From Tieghemiomyces parasiticus (lineage: Eukaryota > Kickxellomycota > Dimargaritomycetes > Dimargaritales > Dimargaritaceae), in assembly GCA_027575765.1 (NCBI GenBank), contig JANBPT010000173.1, positions 1-62,097 on the forward strand: a stretch of 62,097 nt of DNA. The letters are read 5' to 3'. The first letter of the stretch is position 1. Each line of letters starts with the position of its first letter. Shown here piece after piece: positions 22,665 to 34,609 of the stretch. The notes beneath the pieces are model-generated. The model saw nothing but the letters and a program-made list of their open reading frames with translations, did not search any database and was not told where the DNA came from. A program made the position numbers and the translations under genes.

Positions 22665-25095
22665 GGTGGGATCGATAGGTAAGGTAGGCTCAGAATGAAA
22701 TGGTTTTTTTTTAAAAAAAAGTGGTAAAGCGGTCGACACAGTCGGCGACAATCAGCGCACGATGGGCGGAGAGAATGTCCAGTCAAGAAGGAGGTGAGAG
22801 AGGGCGGCCGGTGAAGAGGATCGTGAAGGGTGCAAAAGGTGCGCGAGCAGGCCGGATGAATGACGCGAGTGGGGGGATGCGGGCAATCAAGAACAGAAAA
22901 GCGTGATAATCGCGATCAAGGCCCGAGGGTGAAGCGAATCCTGCGGTCCGAGATTCGTAGCACACGCCAGGGTTTGAGTTTTCCTGCCCAGCTGGTCGCC
23001 AGACGAACTTGTTTCGTCTCCACTGCCACCGACAGGCCCTCAGAAAATGCAGGCCAACTGGCTACCAACTTTTTTTTTTGCGCCTAGTCCGGCCAATTGA
23101 TTGGCAGGGTTGGCTAGGCAAGTGAGGACGACAGCTGTCGATGAATTGAATGACGGCACGACAAAGAGTGATGGTCCAGGCCGATCGGCTCGGCTCTCCA
23201 GCTGCTTAGCAGGAATACACGCTTCTCGCTGACGACATCTGTCGGCTAATGTCCCGCCCTGGGGACTATTTTTACTCTGGGCTGTGTGCCTCGTCCCGGT
23301 CTGTGGTGTCAGTCCCAATTGCGCCCACCAGGTCCAGGCCGCAACGGCAACGTATTGGCAACGAGGCATGCGAAGCAAGTGCGGTAGTGGCCACTTGGGC
23401 TCAGCGGGGGGCCACATCAACTCTCGCTTGCACTCCGATTTTTAAGTCTACGCCTGGCCCTGGCCGCGCGGGAATAATATCTAAATTCAAATTTGGTATA
23501 TCGGCTTTGGGCGAGGTTCCCAATCTGAGCCACTGGTCTTATGCTTTCATCAGCCCTCGTCCTGCTAGCACTATTACTGGCCTGGGCACTAAAAACTACT
23601 GCCGTAATACCCGTCCACACCCGTAGCGAATTATACACGCCCAAATCGGCACTGGCCGTTCAAAATCACGGGGATCGCCCGTATTAACTATAATTATCTT
23701 ACACCTATTGTTCCAATACGACATTCCCTAAAAGCAAGTGTTTTGAACTTTATAAATGTATGTTGCACATAAGACTCAAGCCAACTCGTTGCACCCTGCG
23801 CGTTCTTATTACATCTACACAGGCCGCTTAATAAAATAGGCACGCCGCCAGGGTACAGTGAATGGGGCAGGGCCGTTCAGCTGCACCGGCGGACGCTCAA
23901 GTCCCATTAGCTTAGCAGACCCACGCGGCCCGAGCCAGCCTATAAACCCAGTGACCCTCGTTTATAGATACCGTCAGGGTGGGTGGGGGTATCACCACCG
24001 ACGTCCTGTGTCACCTCAGCAGCGGATTGCCACCATCTGGGGGGCGTCTTCACGTTGCCAATGGGACGAATGGCAGGGTGGGAAACTCTACCTCGATTTT
24101 TCGTCCGGGGTCGTCAAGCTGGAGGTAGCAGGATCAAACCGCTGGTGACTCGGCCTCTCCACTCCGCGGATGGCGCTCTTGGAGCAAACGAGATTTTCCC
24201 CGCCCCTATCGAGATCCCATCGTTGCCAAGACTGGTTATTCCGGGATAACCTCCATGACGCATGCTCTCCCCAATCCTAGGTTAAGCGTCAAGATACCCC
24301 TTCTGCCGACCGGCCCGACGACAGCGTAGGCGCGCCTAGCGATAAGGTGGAAAAAAAGTAAAAGGCACAATGGGAAAAATGGGTAGCGTCAGACAACGCG
24401 ATAGCTCTTTTCCCTTCTCTTTTCTCAAGCATGAGGCCTTTAGAGGACGGAAACGGCGACGCCGCGGTCGCACAACCGATGAAGTCGAGGCGCTTCTTCT
24501 CCTTTTACATTCTACTCGGCCGCCGCTTGAGTCTCCCACCTTCCGATTTTTTTCTTTTTGTTACGTGTTATCCAGATGTTTCCCGTGACGCAGTACACCC
24601 TTACCTTGGGGCCACCCAACGGGGTGGGCAACCCCTGCAAGGATGAAGAACCACAACAAACCCACCCGGAGCCGTCTTAGGTTGCCCGAGCGCGAAACCC
24701 GGCCCCACTTAAGCATAAAACCAGCGGCTGCCGACGCTGGCTGCCTGCTTACTATATACCCTTCCACCCCACCACTCGCCTTTGCAGTTCATCAGACCCA
24801 CCAACGCTCGTCGTCCAATTTCAATTTATCTAACGTATATCTTTTTCCGTCGTGAGACGTCCCTCCCCATACCTTGCTACCGATTTTCGCTTCGGATCAA
24901 TATCCCACACCCCATCCTGTATGTAGCGGTGTGAGGCTCAGATTGGTATTCACTATCCAACAGTAGCTAGCAAACCCTGTTACCCTTTTTTCCGTATTGC
25001 CAAATATTTAAGCACGGCACTTACGTTTACATCACACTCCATCGTATCCCTATCATATCTCCACGCTTTGTAGCGCCTACTTCAATTCAGTAGCT
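22665..25095. promoter_or_regulatory. Long divergent intergenic region, RLI1 / RTC5-like
   Basis: 2.4 kb between divergent genes without a supportable coding region. Open frames up to 126 codons are scattered on both strands and look random. There is a T run at about 23070-23079. The RTC5 side becomes AT- and pyrimidine-rich near 24850-25090, consistent with a promoter and leader. Confidence 0.45.
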
Positions 25096-28000
25096 ATGGG
25101 CCAGGAACAGAGCAGCATGGGGCCAAAGTCGCCGACCGGCCCTACCCCGACTCATACCCGCCGCGAGTCGGTTCGCCGAACCAAGGAAAGTTTCCGCCAT
25201 CGAATCCGCAACAAGCTGCACCCCGCCAAACCCGGTGTCAAGAAGGATTCTCCAGCCAAATCCCCCGGGGCTCGCCGCAAGCACCGTCGACGACCCTCCA
25301 CCATCACGCCCGCCCCGCCAAAGCCACGTCGTGCCTCTGTCAAGTCCGTTGTCACCTCCCTGTCTGGCCGCTCGGGCACGACTACCCCCACGGGTAACCC
25401 GTTCTCCCGTAAACGCCGGGGTCCTGAGGCTGGCCAAGCCATCGCGACCCAGATCAAAAAAATTATTGGGCCGATAGATCGTTATGCCCTGGAGGCGAAC
25501 TGGATTAGTGCTCTGGGGAGCAGCGACGCCTGTATGAGCCTGGACCAGTTTAAGGTAAGTAAGGGCGATGGGTCAGAGGATCATGGTAGGTCCTAGACAA
25601 TTGTTGGTGAATTGTGTGATAAACTAACCTCGAGAACGTCGTCCGCCCCCCTGTAATATTCCCCCCCCTACTTCCTAACTCCGTCGCTCTAGACGTTCTT
25701 GCGCGTCGATGGCTTGTCCGACCAGTTCGCCGCCCTCCTCTATCGCACATTCAAGCACATTCCGGCCCTATTGGATCCACGCTTCCTACCAGGATTCCAG
25801 AACGCGACAGACCCTGCCAGCCACCGTAGCAGCGCTGCTGCGAGCCGCCGGGGCAGTGTGGATAATTCCGCCGGGGCCACCTCAACTACCCCGCGTTTGC
25901 GTTCCCGTCGACCCTCGTTTGACGCCTTCGGCCAGGCCGGCGGACTTATCCCAGATACGGCCGATCTGAGTACCTACGCCACGCAGCCTCTCAGCCTCGC
26001 GGAATTCTACATCGCGTACGGCGTATACCGTGGTTACCTCTTTAATCCGGGCTCACTCCGTTCGCCGGCCATCGACCGTTGGGACACAACGGGCTTAATC
26101 ATTTGGAAGGCTCTCATGGCCAACCTAGCCCCGCTGTTCGTAGTCGAGGACGAAGTGGAGCGTTTCATGGCCGAGTTGGACGGTAAGGCCGATATGGCGA
26201 CCAGTGGCGGTGGCGCGCGCATCGAGACAGAGGACTGGTGCGTATTCTTGGAAGGCTGTGCAACCCTACTCGAGTGTACGCCCCAATCGTGGGTCAGGGC
26301 GGCCTCGCGCGACCCGGCCCCCACCTCCTCAGGGTCTGCCGACGCCACCATGTCTACCGCTGATGGGACCGCCCTTTCTTCCGGCGAACCGACCAGTACC
26401 AGGCCTACTGCCCCCATTCCCCACTTCCCCAACCCGGCAATTCGCAGACTGTGGCAGGGGTTTCTACGCGTCAGTGGCAGTCCCACCAGCCCCGATTCCA
26501 CGGACGGGGACGTTGCCACCGTATCTGTCTCCCTAGGCGCCACTTTTATCCAACGCTTCGGTGAACGTTGGTTCGTGGTGGTCGGCGAGTACATTTCTCG
26601 CAAGTTTCTGGAATTGGCCGCCCAGCCCCACCACTGGGCACGCGGGTCCCTGGCCGACCGTACCAGTGGGACCACCCCGGGTGCGACGGTGGAGGAGGTA
26701 CCGGCCCCACTCAAATTGACGGTACTCCCGCAGCTTAATATCTACCCAACGGTAGGCGCCCACCCGCGTGGCGGCCCGGTCACCCCGTCTCACCCTAAAG
26801 CTGATATACCCCTACTGGACCAACTTACCCTTTGGTTTCTCACTTGGTCGCTCCCGGCCGAGTGGGTTACCACCACGGGCGGGCGCAACCCCCAGGGCCC
26901 CACTCTTGGCTTGGGGACCAGCCCTGCCGGGGCCGCCAGCCGAAGCTGCGCCACGAGTCGCCGCGGGTCGCTCCTGTCTGACGGAACCGCGCCTACCATC
27001 ACTGTCACGGGTGCTGCTACACCCACCACCGAGAGCCCGCGACCACTCCCGCCGGCATCCCTACCTACCTCGCGCCGTGGGTCCCTCACCCCAGCCAATG
27101 CCTCCCAAGCGTACGGTGCCGGTTCTACCGCTTTCCCTCCCAGCGTCAGTGACACTGACCCGTCGCACCTGGCATCGACCTTGCGCTGGCCCCGTCTTTA
27201 CGTCGGGTCCGAGCATGGATTCAGCATGACTCAGTTTGAGCGCCACGTCTTCCACTACCCGTCCCCGACTCTTCTGGTGGTGCGTGCCGAGTGTCCTCAG
27301 GCAGCTAAACTAGGCTCTGTGCACCTATTCTCTACCCCGTCGGCCTCCGATTCGAACGACGGTCGCCACCACCGGGAGGTTACCTTGGCCGTGGTGGTCG
27401 ACCAGCCCTGGCGGTTCGGTCGGTCCTTCTTTGGCCAGTCCCGCTGCGCCGTCCTGGCCTGTGACCCTGTCTTCCACCGGTTCCCCTCCACCGCCGAGCA
27501 CGAGGCCCATTTGGCCCGCCGCCGCGTCACCTACGACCGGTTCAGTACCCATGCCAGCCCGCTCCATTCCCGTCGTAATTCTCAGGCCGTCGCCTCCCCG
27601 GCCCTGGAAGGCTATTTTGGACTCCGTTCGACAGGATCGGCCGGTGATCCGACGGGCCCGGCCTCGTCCCCGCTGCCCCAGATCCCTGAGAAATACCAGA
27701 GTGTGTTCACCCCACCCGACCGCGCCCAGCACGACCGTGACCCCGATCAAAAGTACGCTTACTGCCACCCTTCGGTGGGGATCGGTCTCGGCGGGCTCGG
27801 GTCTATCCCAGCCCAGCTTTCCATGGCCGCCGGACAGCGACTCGGGGTTTCTTCGTCATCCGCCTCTACCCCGCGTCCCACCATTGGTAGCGTCGGTCAG
27901 GGCCTCTCTTCCTTAGCTCTAGCCAGCGATACCCCATCCTACCCGTTCGTATTCCACCTAGATAATGACCTCCGGCGCGTCACCTGGCTCAACGACCCCT

Positions 28001-28419
28001 TCCGTCTCAACAGTGGTACCGCTGCGGCCGGACGCAGCCGTTCTGGTACCCTAGGGAGTGGTACCGGCGGTAGTGGACTCAACCTCAATGCTCCACTTTC
28101 GGGGACCTCCGGCCAAAGCCGCCGCTCGCGTGAACACTTGGCCCCACTTCCGTTCGTCCCTGCCGACCCCGTACAGGACTTTTGCCTCACTATGGACGTA
28201 CTTGACGTGGAGGTTTATGGGATGGGCCCTGAGTCCGCCCTTATCATCCAGCAAAGGGCTCGCGACGTGGAGATGAAAGAGGCCGAGCGCCGGCTCAAGT
28301 TTTCGGCCATCCCGGAGCACGGCAACGCCCAGGCCCAGCGCCAGATCCTCGAGTGGGCGGGTATCGTCACCGACTCGGGTGAGATGCAGACTTATGGCAC
28401 AACCGCTAAGCCGTCGTAG
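25096..28419 (+). CDS. RTC5: TLDc-domain protein, Rtc5/MEAK7-like
   Basis: Two exons join in phase (25096-25554 and 25693-28419) for about 1061 residues. The start MGQEQSS is a strong N-myristoylation signal, as in Rtc5 and MEAK7, so membrane attachment is likely. A basic linker and a helical region (about residues 120-400) precede a C-terminal TLDc domain at about 650-1005. Its marks are RWPRLYVGSEHGFSMTQFER, SPTLLVVRA, FGRSFFGQSRCAVLAC, KYAYCHPSVGIGLGGLG, FVFHLDNDLRRVTW and VLDVEVYGMGP. In yeast, Rtc5 acts on V-ATPase assembly at the vacuole; that function is carried over by family. Long Ser/Thr/Pro/Gly linkers interrupt the TLDc domain and contain several RRxS sites. The intron carries a C8 run before its acceptor. 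TEL2 is tail to tail, 319 bp away. Confidence 0.85.
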
Positions 28420-28738
28420 GCTACTGGAATGCATCCCGTGCACCATACCACGGCGTTTCTCAACCCCATTGCTTTTCATATACTATACACACCCGTGTTT
28501 CCACTATCATCGTTACCCACTATTCTCACGCCTTTCAGTTCTGGTTTGAGAGCTCCTACTACTTGACATCTGTTATTTTTTTTACAACAATTGCTCCGAA
28601 CGCCAGCCGCGATTTAAGACACGTGGCCTTACTTCAAAGAAGGCGTAGCTTTATAGTTTGATGGCGCCGCGCCGTATCATACACGAGTCCCACTAACCTC
28701 TGCAAGTCGTCGTGCCATAAAATCGAATCTTATGTGCC
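28420..28738. other. Convergent 3' region, RTC5 / TEL2
   Basis: About 320 bp of AT-rich 3' sequence shared by two converging genes, with a T run at about 28574-28581. No gene seen. Confidence 0.5.
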
Positions 28739-31700
28739 CTATGGAGTAGCAGTCCGCAGCTCCTGGAGCGTGTCCTGGACCGTCAGCAGTACGCTGGCGG
28801 CTGCTGACTGCACCTTGGAGCTGGGATGGTTCTGCATGAAAACTAGGGCATTGGCAATTAAACAGTATGCAAAAGAGTATAGGCATACCAAACGCGGGGG
28901 GGGTACAGAGGGGAGTAAGTTAGTTTAACATTTTCCATCATTGGCCAGGTTGCTATCAACGTTGGTGCAGACATGCCAAGAAAATGCCAACGACATCCTT
29001 ACCCGTAGCAATTACATCTAGGAATTGGAGTGAGCCGCGACCGAGTGCGGGTACCACCTGCCTGGCGGTGAGGGCCTTCAGCATGACCCCAGCGCCGATC
29101 AGGGCGGATTCTAGCACGTTGTAGGCCAACGTATTGTCACGAGTATCTTCCGTTTTAATCAGCCCGGGACCTCCACGCTGCGTCTGTGCCAAATTGGCCT
29201 GGTACGTCTGAGACCGCGACAGCATTGGTTGGATCAACTGCCAGTACTCTCCGGCCATCTTGGGGGTGTAGGGTGACGAGGCACCATGGTAGAGGAAGGC
29301 GTTGAGCGTGCGGAGATAGCACTCAAACACGAGCGGTTCCTTGGTGACATCGAAGTAGCTGTGAAGGAGGCATTGGGGAGTCAATGCGATATTGGAATGG
29401 TGAGATCCCGCCGGGTTAAGAATCGGAATTCCAGCCATGGCCCTTGAGCCGCAACCGCTTGTAAGTCATTCAAACCAAAGTTTTATCCTGTACTTACCTG
29501 TCCCGACTGTAGATCCCGCCCAGTAGCGGGAAAAAGAAAACCGGGCCGGCCAGGGCAAGAAAACCGTTCTTCTTTGCCGGCTCCGCACGCTGCTCCTTCT
29601 GGATTTCCAGCTTACGTGAGTACCGTGTGACCCGGCCGGTGCCGAGTGCGGATGCCGGTGACGGCGAGACAATGTGTAGCGGGTCAGGGTTACGCACTTG
29701 CAATCGTTCAAACTGCCGTTGGGCCTGCTCCACGTGCCGCACTGCCGTACGCCGCGCTACGCAGTCTTGATCGTAGTCCGCGTGGGCCAACCGGCCACTC
29801 GCGTGGGCTAGACTGACTAGCATGGCAATGCGCTGGCCGAGGGTATATTCGCGCTCAAACACCTCGCTGGCGATGAGCGGGGAGGCCTGGCGCGGGAGGC
29901 GGACCAAGAGGGCCACCAGGGCCGCTTCACGTCGTTCGGCGAAGGTTGGGGTGTCGAAAGTGTCCGACATGCGGAGCAAACGGGTGGTCAAAGTAGCTGC
30001 GTTGTACTCGAGGTCACCGGAGTCCGCCGCTTGGATACAATCGGCGGCGGTTTCCAGGCCAAGTTCGAAGCGGTCAGGATCGTCATGGGCAGCCAGGTAA
30101 GCCATCATCTCACGGAGGAAGCTTGGAGTAGGTTGATGGAAAAGGTAAACATAAGTCTAAGTAGGTGTTAGTGGCCGTGCTGGAATATAAGGTTGCCAGT
30201 CTGCAGCCACAGGGGGGGTGCCCGGACCAAGACATCCTTGGAACTTACCGGGGGCGTGGGATGTACTTCTCATTCTTAGTGACGGGATTGACTTCGGTCG
30301 CATGCGGTATTTTTCGATATTCTTGGATCAACGGCCGAGCCGGTTCGTCGGTTGCCTTGACGACATCTGCCGTCGGTTTCTCTGGATTATGGGTTGGCGG
30401 GAGTATGACAAGGATAAATTTAGTCAATATTATAAGGACAGAACTAGAAGCATCGCGCTCACTACAGTGTAGAGAGTACACGATGAAAATGTGAACCTGC
30501 TGTCTTGGATATAGAAATGCCCTGCCTCTCTATCCCACGAAACTGGGACTTACCGGTTTGGCGCAGGCGGGATCTATCGGCCAGGCGGGCCTCGTCCGGC
30601 ACCCGAAACGGGGCAGAGGCCAGATTTCCAAATTCACCGTCCATTCGACCTAGCTCACGAAGCCTGTTCACGCTGGAGTCATCTTTGGGTAGGCCAAAGT
30701 CCAACATCTGCGTCGACGGATCAATGCGTTGCGAAATGCACTCCGCAGCTACCTGAGTAGGCACACAGGGGCCAGTTTCGGAAAGGTTGTCGACCGCGGC
30801 GAGGTTTAAATACAATAGTCAACAAAATGCACAACCTCCATAACCAACCGCTGACAATCAGGCCTTTTAGAGGCAGGACACACTTACCAGGCCCAGGTAG
30901 CGCGTTTCAGGGACTGGACACTCGAGAAAATGCTGAACGCCATGCATCGTGGCGGGGCGTAGCGTAAACGGTTGGAGGACGGCGGCAGGGCTCAGTGCCA
31001 CCGTCAAAATCAAGGACTCCATCACCGCTGAGTGACCCGAATGATGGATATGTAATTTCAAGTAATATTAGACACTGTCCCTAGAGTATGATGGCTCAAC
31101 GGTGAATAGGATACAGCGAACCAGTTCCACTTACATTCAATGGTCCCGGTGGGCGTGGCCGACAGAAATGTGGGACTGGTCCAAACCTGGCTAATGGCAT
31201 CCAGCATTCGAGCGAAAGCGGCGTGTCGCGCATCTGTGCAGGAGTGATGATGGGGGGGAGTGGTTAGATAGGTTAGGCGGCATGATCTTGGTTGACATGA
31301 GCTGTTAATTTCTTTCGTGCTCATCCAAAAATATTTAACTCACCAGGTGCAGTATACATGTGATAAACGGTCAGGATGAGGGTCTGTAGGGTCTCGGTCC
31401 GCACCGCCCCGCCGAGGATGAAATGTGTAAGTAGAATACGCTCCATATCCCGTAGGGTACGAGCGACCTGGCCCGTCTCTGATAACGTGGCTGTCGCAGT
31501 CGCCAGTGAAGGCAGCTCAGGGGTAGTCCAGGCTTGTACGAGCGGCACCAGCAGATATACCGCCCGGCGGTAGTTACCAGGGTCCCAGCGGAGGTACTTT
31601 TGATGGAGATGACTCAGCACGGCGCGGAAGAAACGCACGCAGACCGCATCATCACACAACTGGAAGAGCGGCACCCAAGATTCCAGGACCCCTCGTTGGC

Positions 31701-32703
31701 CACTTTCGACCGTTTCGTCCAGACCCTCCCACATCAGCTCGGCCAGACGGTCAAATTGATTAACATTTCCCAGTTTGGCCAGAACGGCCACCTGAAAGGA
31801 TATGGGCTTCGTCTCGCCGTCGACAGGGCTGGCCTCCGCGAACACTTCTTCACCCGGTTGGCCTGTGACCCACCGATAAAACTGGTTGGTAAGCTCGGCA
31901 GCAAATGGTGCGGGCATCAGGGACGGGTTGACCGCCCCACGGGCGAGATGGTTGGCCACTCGATCCGGGAGACTGACAAGGCTAGCCAGGACAGGCTGCC
32001 AATCATCTAGACCACTGGCAGCGTTGTGACCCGTGCTGGGATGGGAGATCAGACGACCCAGGCGCCGGTTGCGCCCGCCGGGCGCCGCTGTCAGTTTACT
32101 CAATGCCACGGTTCCGCGGTATAGGGCGACTAGGAGGTGGGGCGACTGAACATACCGGACGAGCAGCGCATGAACAGCGGCCAGCGTGGTGCTGTGGATC
32201 AGATTGGAAGTTGGCCCGGTAGCTTCAAGCGTGCACTGGGTTTCACCGGAGGACGGCTCGTTGCTGAGGAGGCGAATGACCATCTGGAAGGCCTGAACGG
32301 TAACCGATTCGGATATCCCGTCGAATTGGGCCGCGTGAGGATTGGGCAACGGCTCAGTATCAGTCACAATTGATAGTCCGAACAGCCGGTTCCACACCTC
32401 TTCGCGTTCATCTTTTGAAAATTGATCTAACCACCGCGGCGGTATGTAAGTGAGGCAATACCGTACAAAACTAGGATAATATGTTGTCAGGAACAGTGCC
32501 CGGCTTTTGACAGGTAGGTCTGCCAGAGTAAACTCCGCCTCGTCAGTAGACGTAGGACCGGTGGGACTAAGGCCGAGGAAGACGAGGGGTTCCCGCAGCG
32601 CCCGGAGCAGCTCGTGCTTGGTGAGCGTGTCGCGTTGCAGGATGCGGTAGAACTGCTGAATTTTCTCGCGGCAGATACCGGCGGAATCGTGTGACAAGTC
32701 CAT
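28739..32703 (-). CDS. TEL2: TEL2 / TELO2 homologue (TTT complex)
   Basis: Tel2 is the scaffold of the TTT complex, which with Hsp90 matures PIKK kinases (TOR, ATM, ATR, DNA-PK). Eight exons join in phase: 32703-31344, 31233-31135, 31027-30888, 30752-30554, 30381-30249, 30121-29498, 29358-29003 and 28842-28739. The product is 1004 residues, longer than human TELO2 (about 840). The recognisable part is the C-terminal half: ECISQRIDPSTQMLDFGLP, then PRPRFLREMMAYL, then REAALVALLVRLP and FEREYTLGQRIAMLVSLAHA (about 730-755), the TELO2 signature. The final exon, TTFMQ-like helix VFMQNHPSSKVQSAAASVLL, is short and easy to miss because the preceding intron is partly open. The N-terminal half is a helical solenoid with low similarity. 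DPH6 is divergent, 538 bp away. Confidence 0.88.
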
Positions 32704-33241
32704 GGCGAATGGATGTTGGCTTGTCGACTAAATAGAAAAATGTCAAGCTAATGGGAAGGGAATGTGCGCGGGCGAAACTGACGCATGTCCAGACCCCTAG
32801 CCCTAGAGTACTTCCATTCTCGCGGACGCATCTCGAGACAGTAGCGTCCTGGTCCCCGAATCGGATACCGCAAGAGCTTCACTGGCCAACGCCCCTACTG
32901 TAAAGTAAAGGTGCTGAGTCGTCAGTACTCACCATTCAGAGGACCGCCCATTACGCGGCTTTCGTCTGGCGCCCAAAAGCGGTAACCGAGCAGCAAACGA
33001 CTTGTTCAACGACGAGTCCCCATCGATGGTATCGGATAAGGAGCTCCCGGGCTGGTCAGCTTTTTTTTCCGGTACTCGCGCCGTTTAGCCGATTTCCGAG
33101 GGCTCTAGGGGCGGCTGGACCTGGCAAGCACTCATTTCGTGTACTTGTCTTTGTCGTTCACGTCTACGCCATTCCTTCAGCTTTGCCCTTCAAACCCCTG
33201 CAACCCCATCGACCCCTAAGCCGGATTCCCTATCGAACACA
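32704..33241. promoter_or_regulatory. Divergent promoter, TEL2 / DPH6
   Basis: 538 bp between two start codons, with a T run at about 33061-33068 and a pyrimidine-rich leader before DPH6. No coding region seen. Confidence 0.45.
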
Positions 33242-34394
33242 ATGAAAGTCGTCGCCCTTGTAAGGTACGCAACAGAGCCCGTAGGCTAGAGACTGACCCA
33301 CGTAGTTGAGCTTCGCCAAACGCACAATATTCTGAACCTTCTACTTCTGCCCTCTTCCCACCCTCCGCCGCACTCTACTCCGCACTCACTCACCTACGCC
33401 ACCTAACCCTCACCCAGTGGCGGTAAGGACAGTTGCTACAACATGGTCAAGTGCGTCGAAGCCGGACACGAAATTGTGGCCTTGGCCAACGCCCACCCGG
33501 ACGTCAGCTCGGAGTCAGGTAAGCCACGACGACATGATTCAGAGGCTGCCACTACGTTACCACTGACCTGCCACCGACTTACCACAACACTACTGCCGTC
33601 ACACTATAACTCATCTTCACTCCCCAGACGAGATGGATAGCTACCTCTTTCAAACGGTCGGCTACGACGGTGTCCCCTACATTGCTGAATGCATGGACCT
33701 CCCGCTCTACCGTGAGGTCATCCGGGGCAAACCGCTGCTCCAAACCATGGAGTACGAGGTGGTATCCAACGACGAGACCGAGGACCTCTTCGCGCTCCTC
33801 CAACGGGTTAAGGAGAACCACCCGGACGTCGAAGGGGTGTCGGTCGGCGCCATCTTTTCCAACTACCAAGGCAAGCGTGTCCAGCACGTCTGTGGCCGGC
33901 TCGGCCTCACCATGCTGGCGTACCTTTGGGAGCGGGACCAGCGCACGCTGCTTAAGGAGATGGCAGACAACGGAATGGAGTGCGTCCTGATCAAGGTGGC
34001 GGCGATTGGCTTGAAACCCACCCACCTAGGCAAGACCATCGCTGAGATGTACCCGTACTTGTGCGAGCTAAACGACAAGTACGATGTGCATATCTGCGGC
34101 GAAGGTGGTGAGTATGAGACCTTCACGCTCGACTGTCCGCTCTTCAAGCGTCGCATTGTCATGTAAGTTACCGGAAGCCGCTGTTGTGAGCGACGGTAAG
34201 CGGTGTTGGCGAACTCTACGGTGCCGCCTTATCACGGCCGACTAACCACCCCAATGCTATTTACTGCTTTGCCTGCGCATAATATTTAAACTGGTTTCCA
34301 CAGTGACTCTTCAGAGACTATAATGCACTCCGATGACGACTATAGCCCCGTGGCCTATCTGCGACTGAGCGGCCTCCACACCGAAGCCAAATAA
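33242..34394 (+). CDS. DPH6: Diphthine--ammonia ligase
   Basis: Last enzyme of diphthamide synthesis: ATP-dependent amidation of diphthine on eEF2. Four exons join in phase: 33242-33264 (only 23 bp), 33418-33518, 33628-34162 and 34304-34394, giving 249 residues. The first junction creates the PP-loop ATP site VSGGKDSCYN. Later marks are ANAHPD, FQTVGYDGV, MEYEVVSNDETEDLF, GVSVGAIFSNYQ and ICGEGGEYETFTLDCPLF, all conserved in Dph6. The protein ends soon after the ATPase domain, as in human DPH6, and lacks the two Rid/YjgF-like domains fused to the enzyme in yeast. The neighbour on the right is convergent, 215 bp away. Confidence 0.95.
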
Positions 34395-34609
34395 TTTTGG
34401 CAGGGTACCTCGTCGCGTTGGCGGACCAAATGGCCCAGTTTTGCCCCTTTTTCTTACACACTACGCCTCACCATTTGGGACTACGTTGGGAGATTTAGTT
34501 TGGTAAAATGTTGTACTCCGGTAAATACCTCTATTTCTCTTAATCTACCTCTTTTTTTTTCTGCCATGTACAATCGGACTCGTTGTCGTCGATAAATGAA
34601 ATCTGACGA

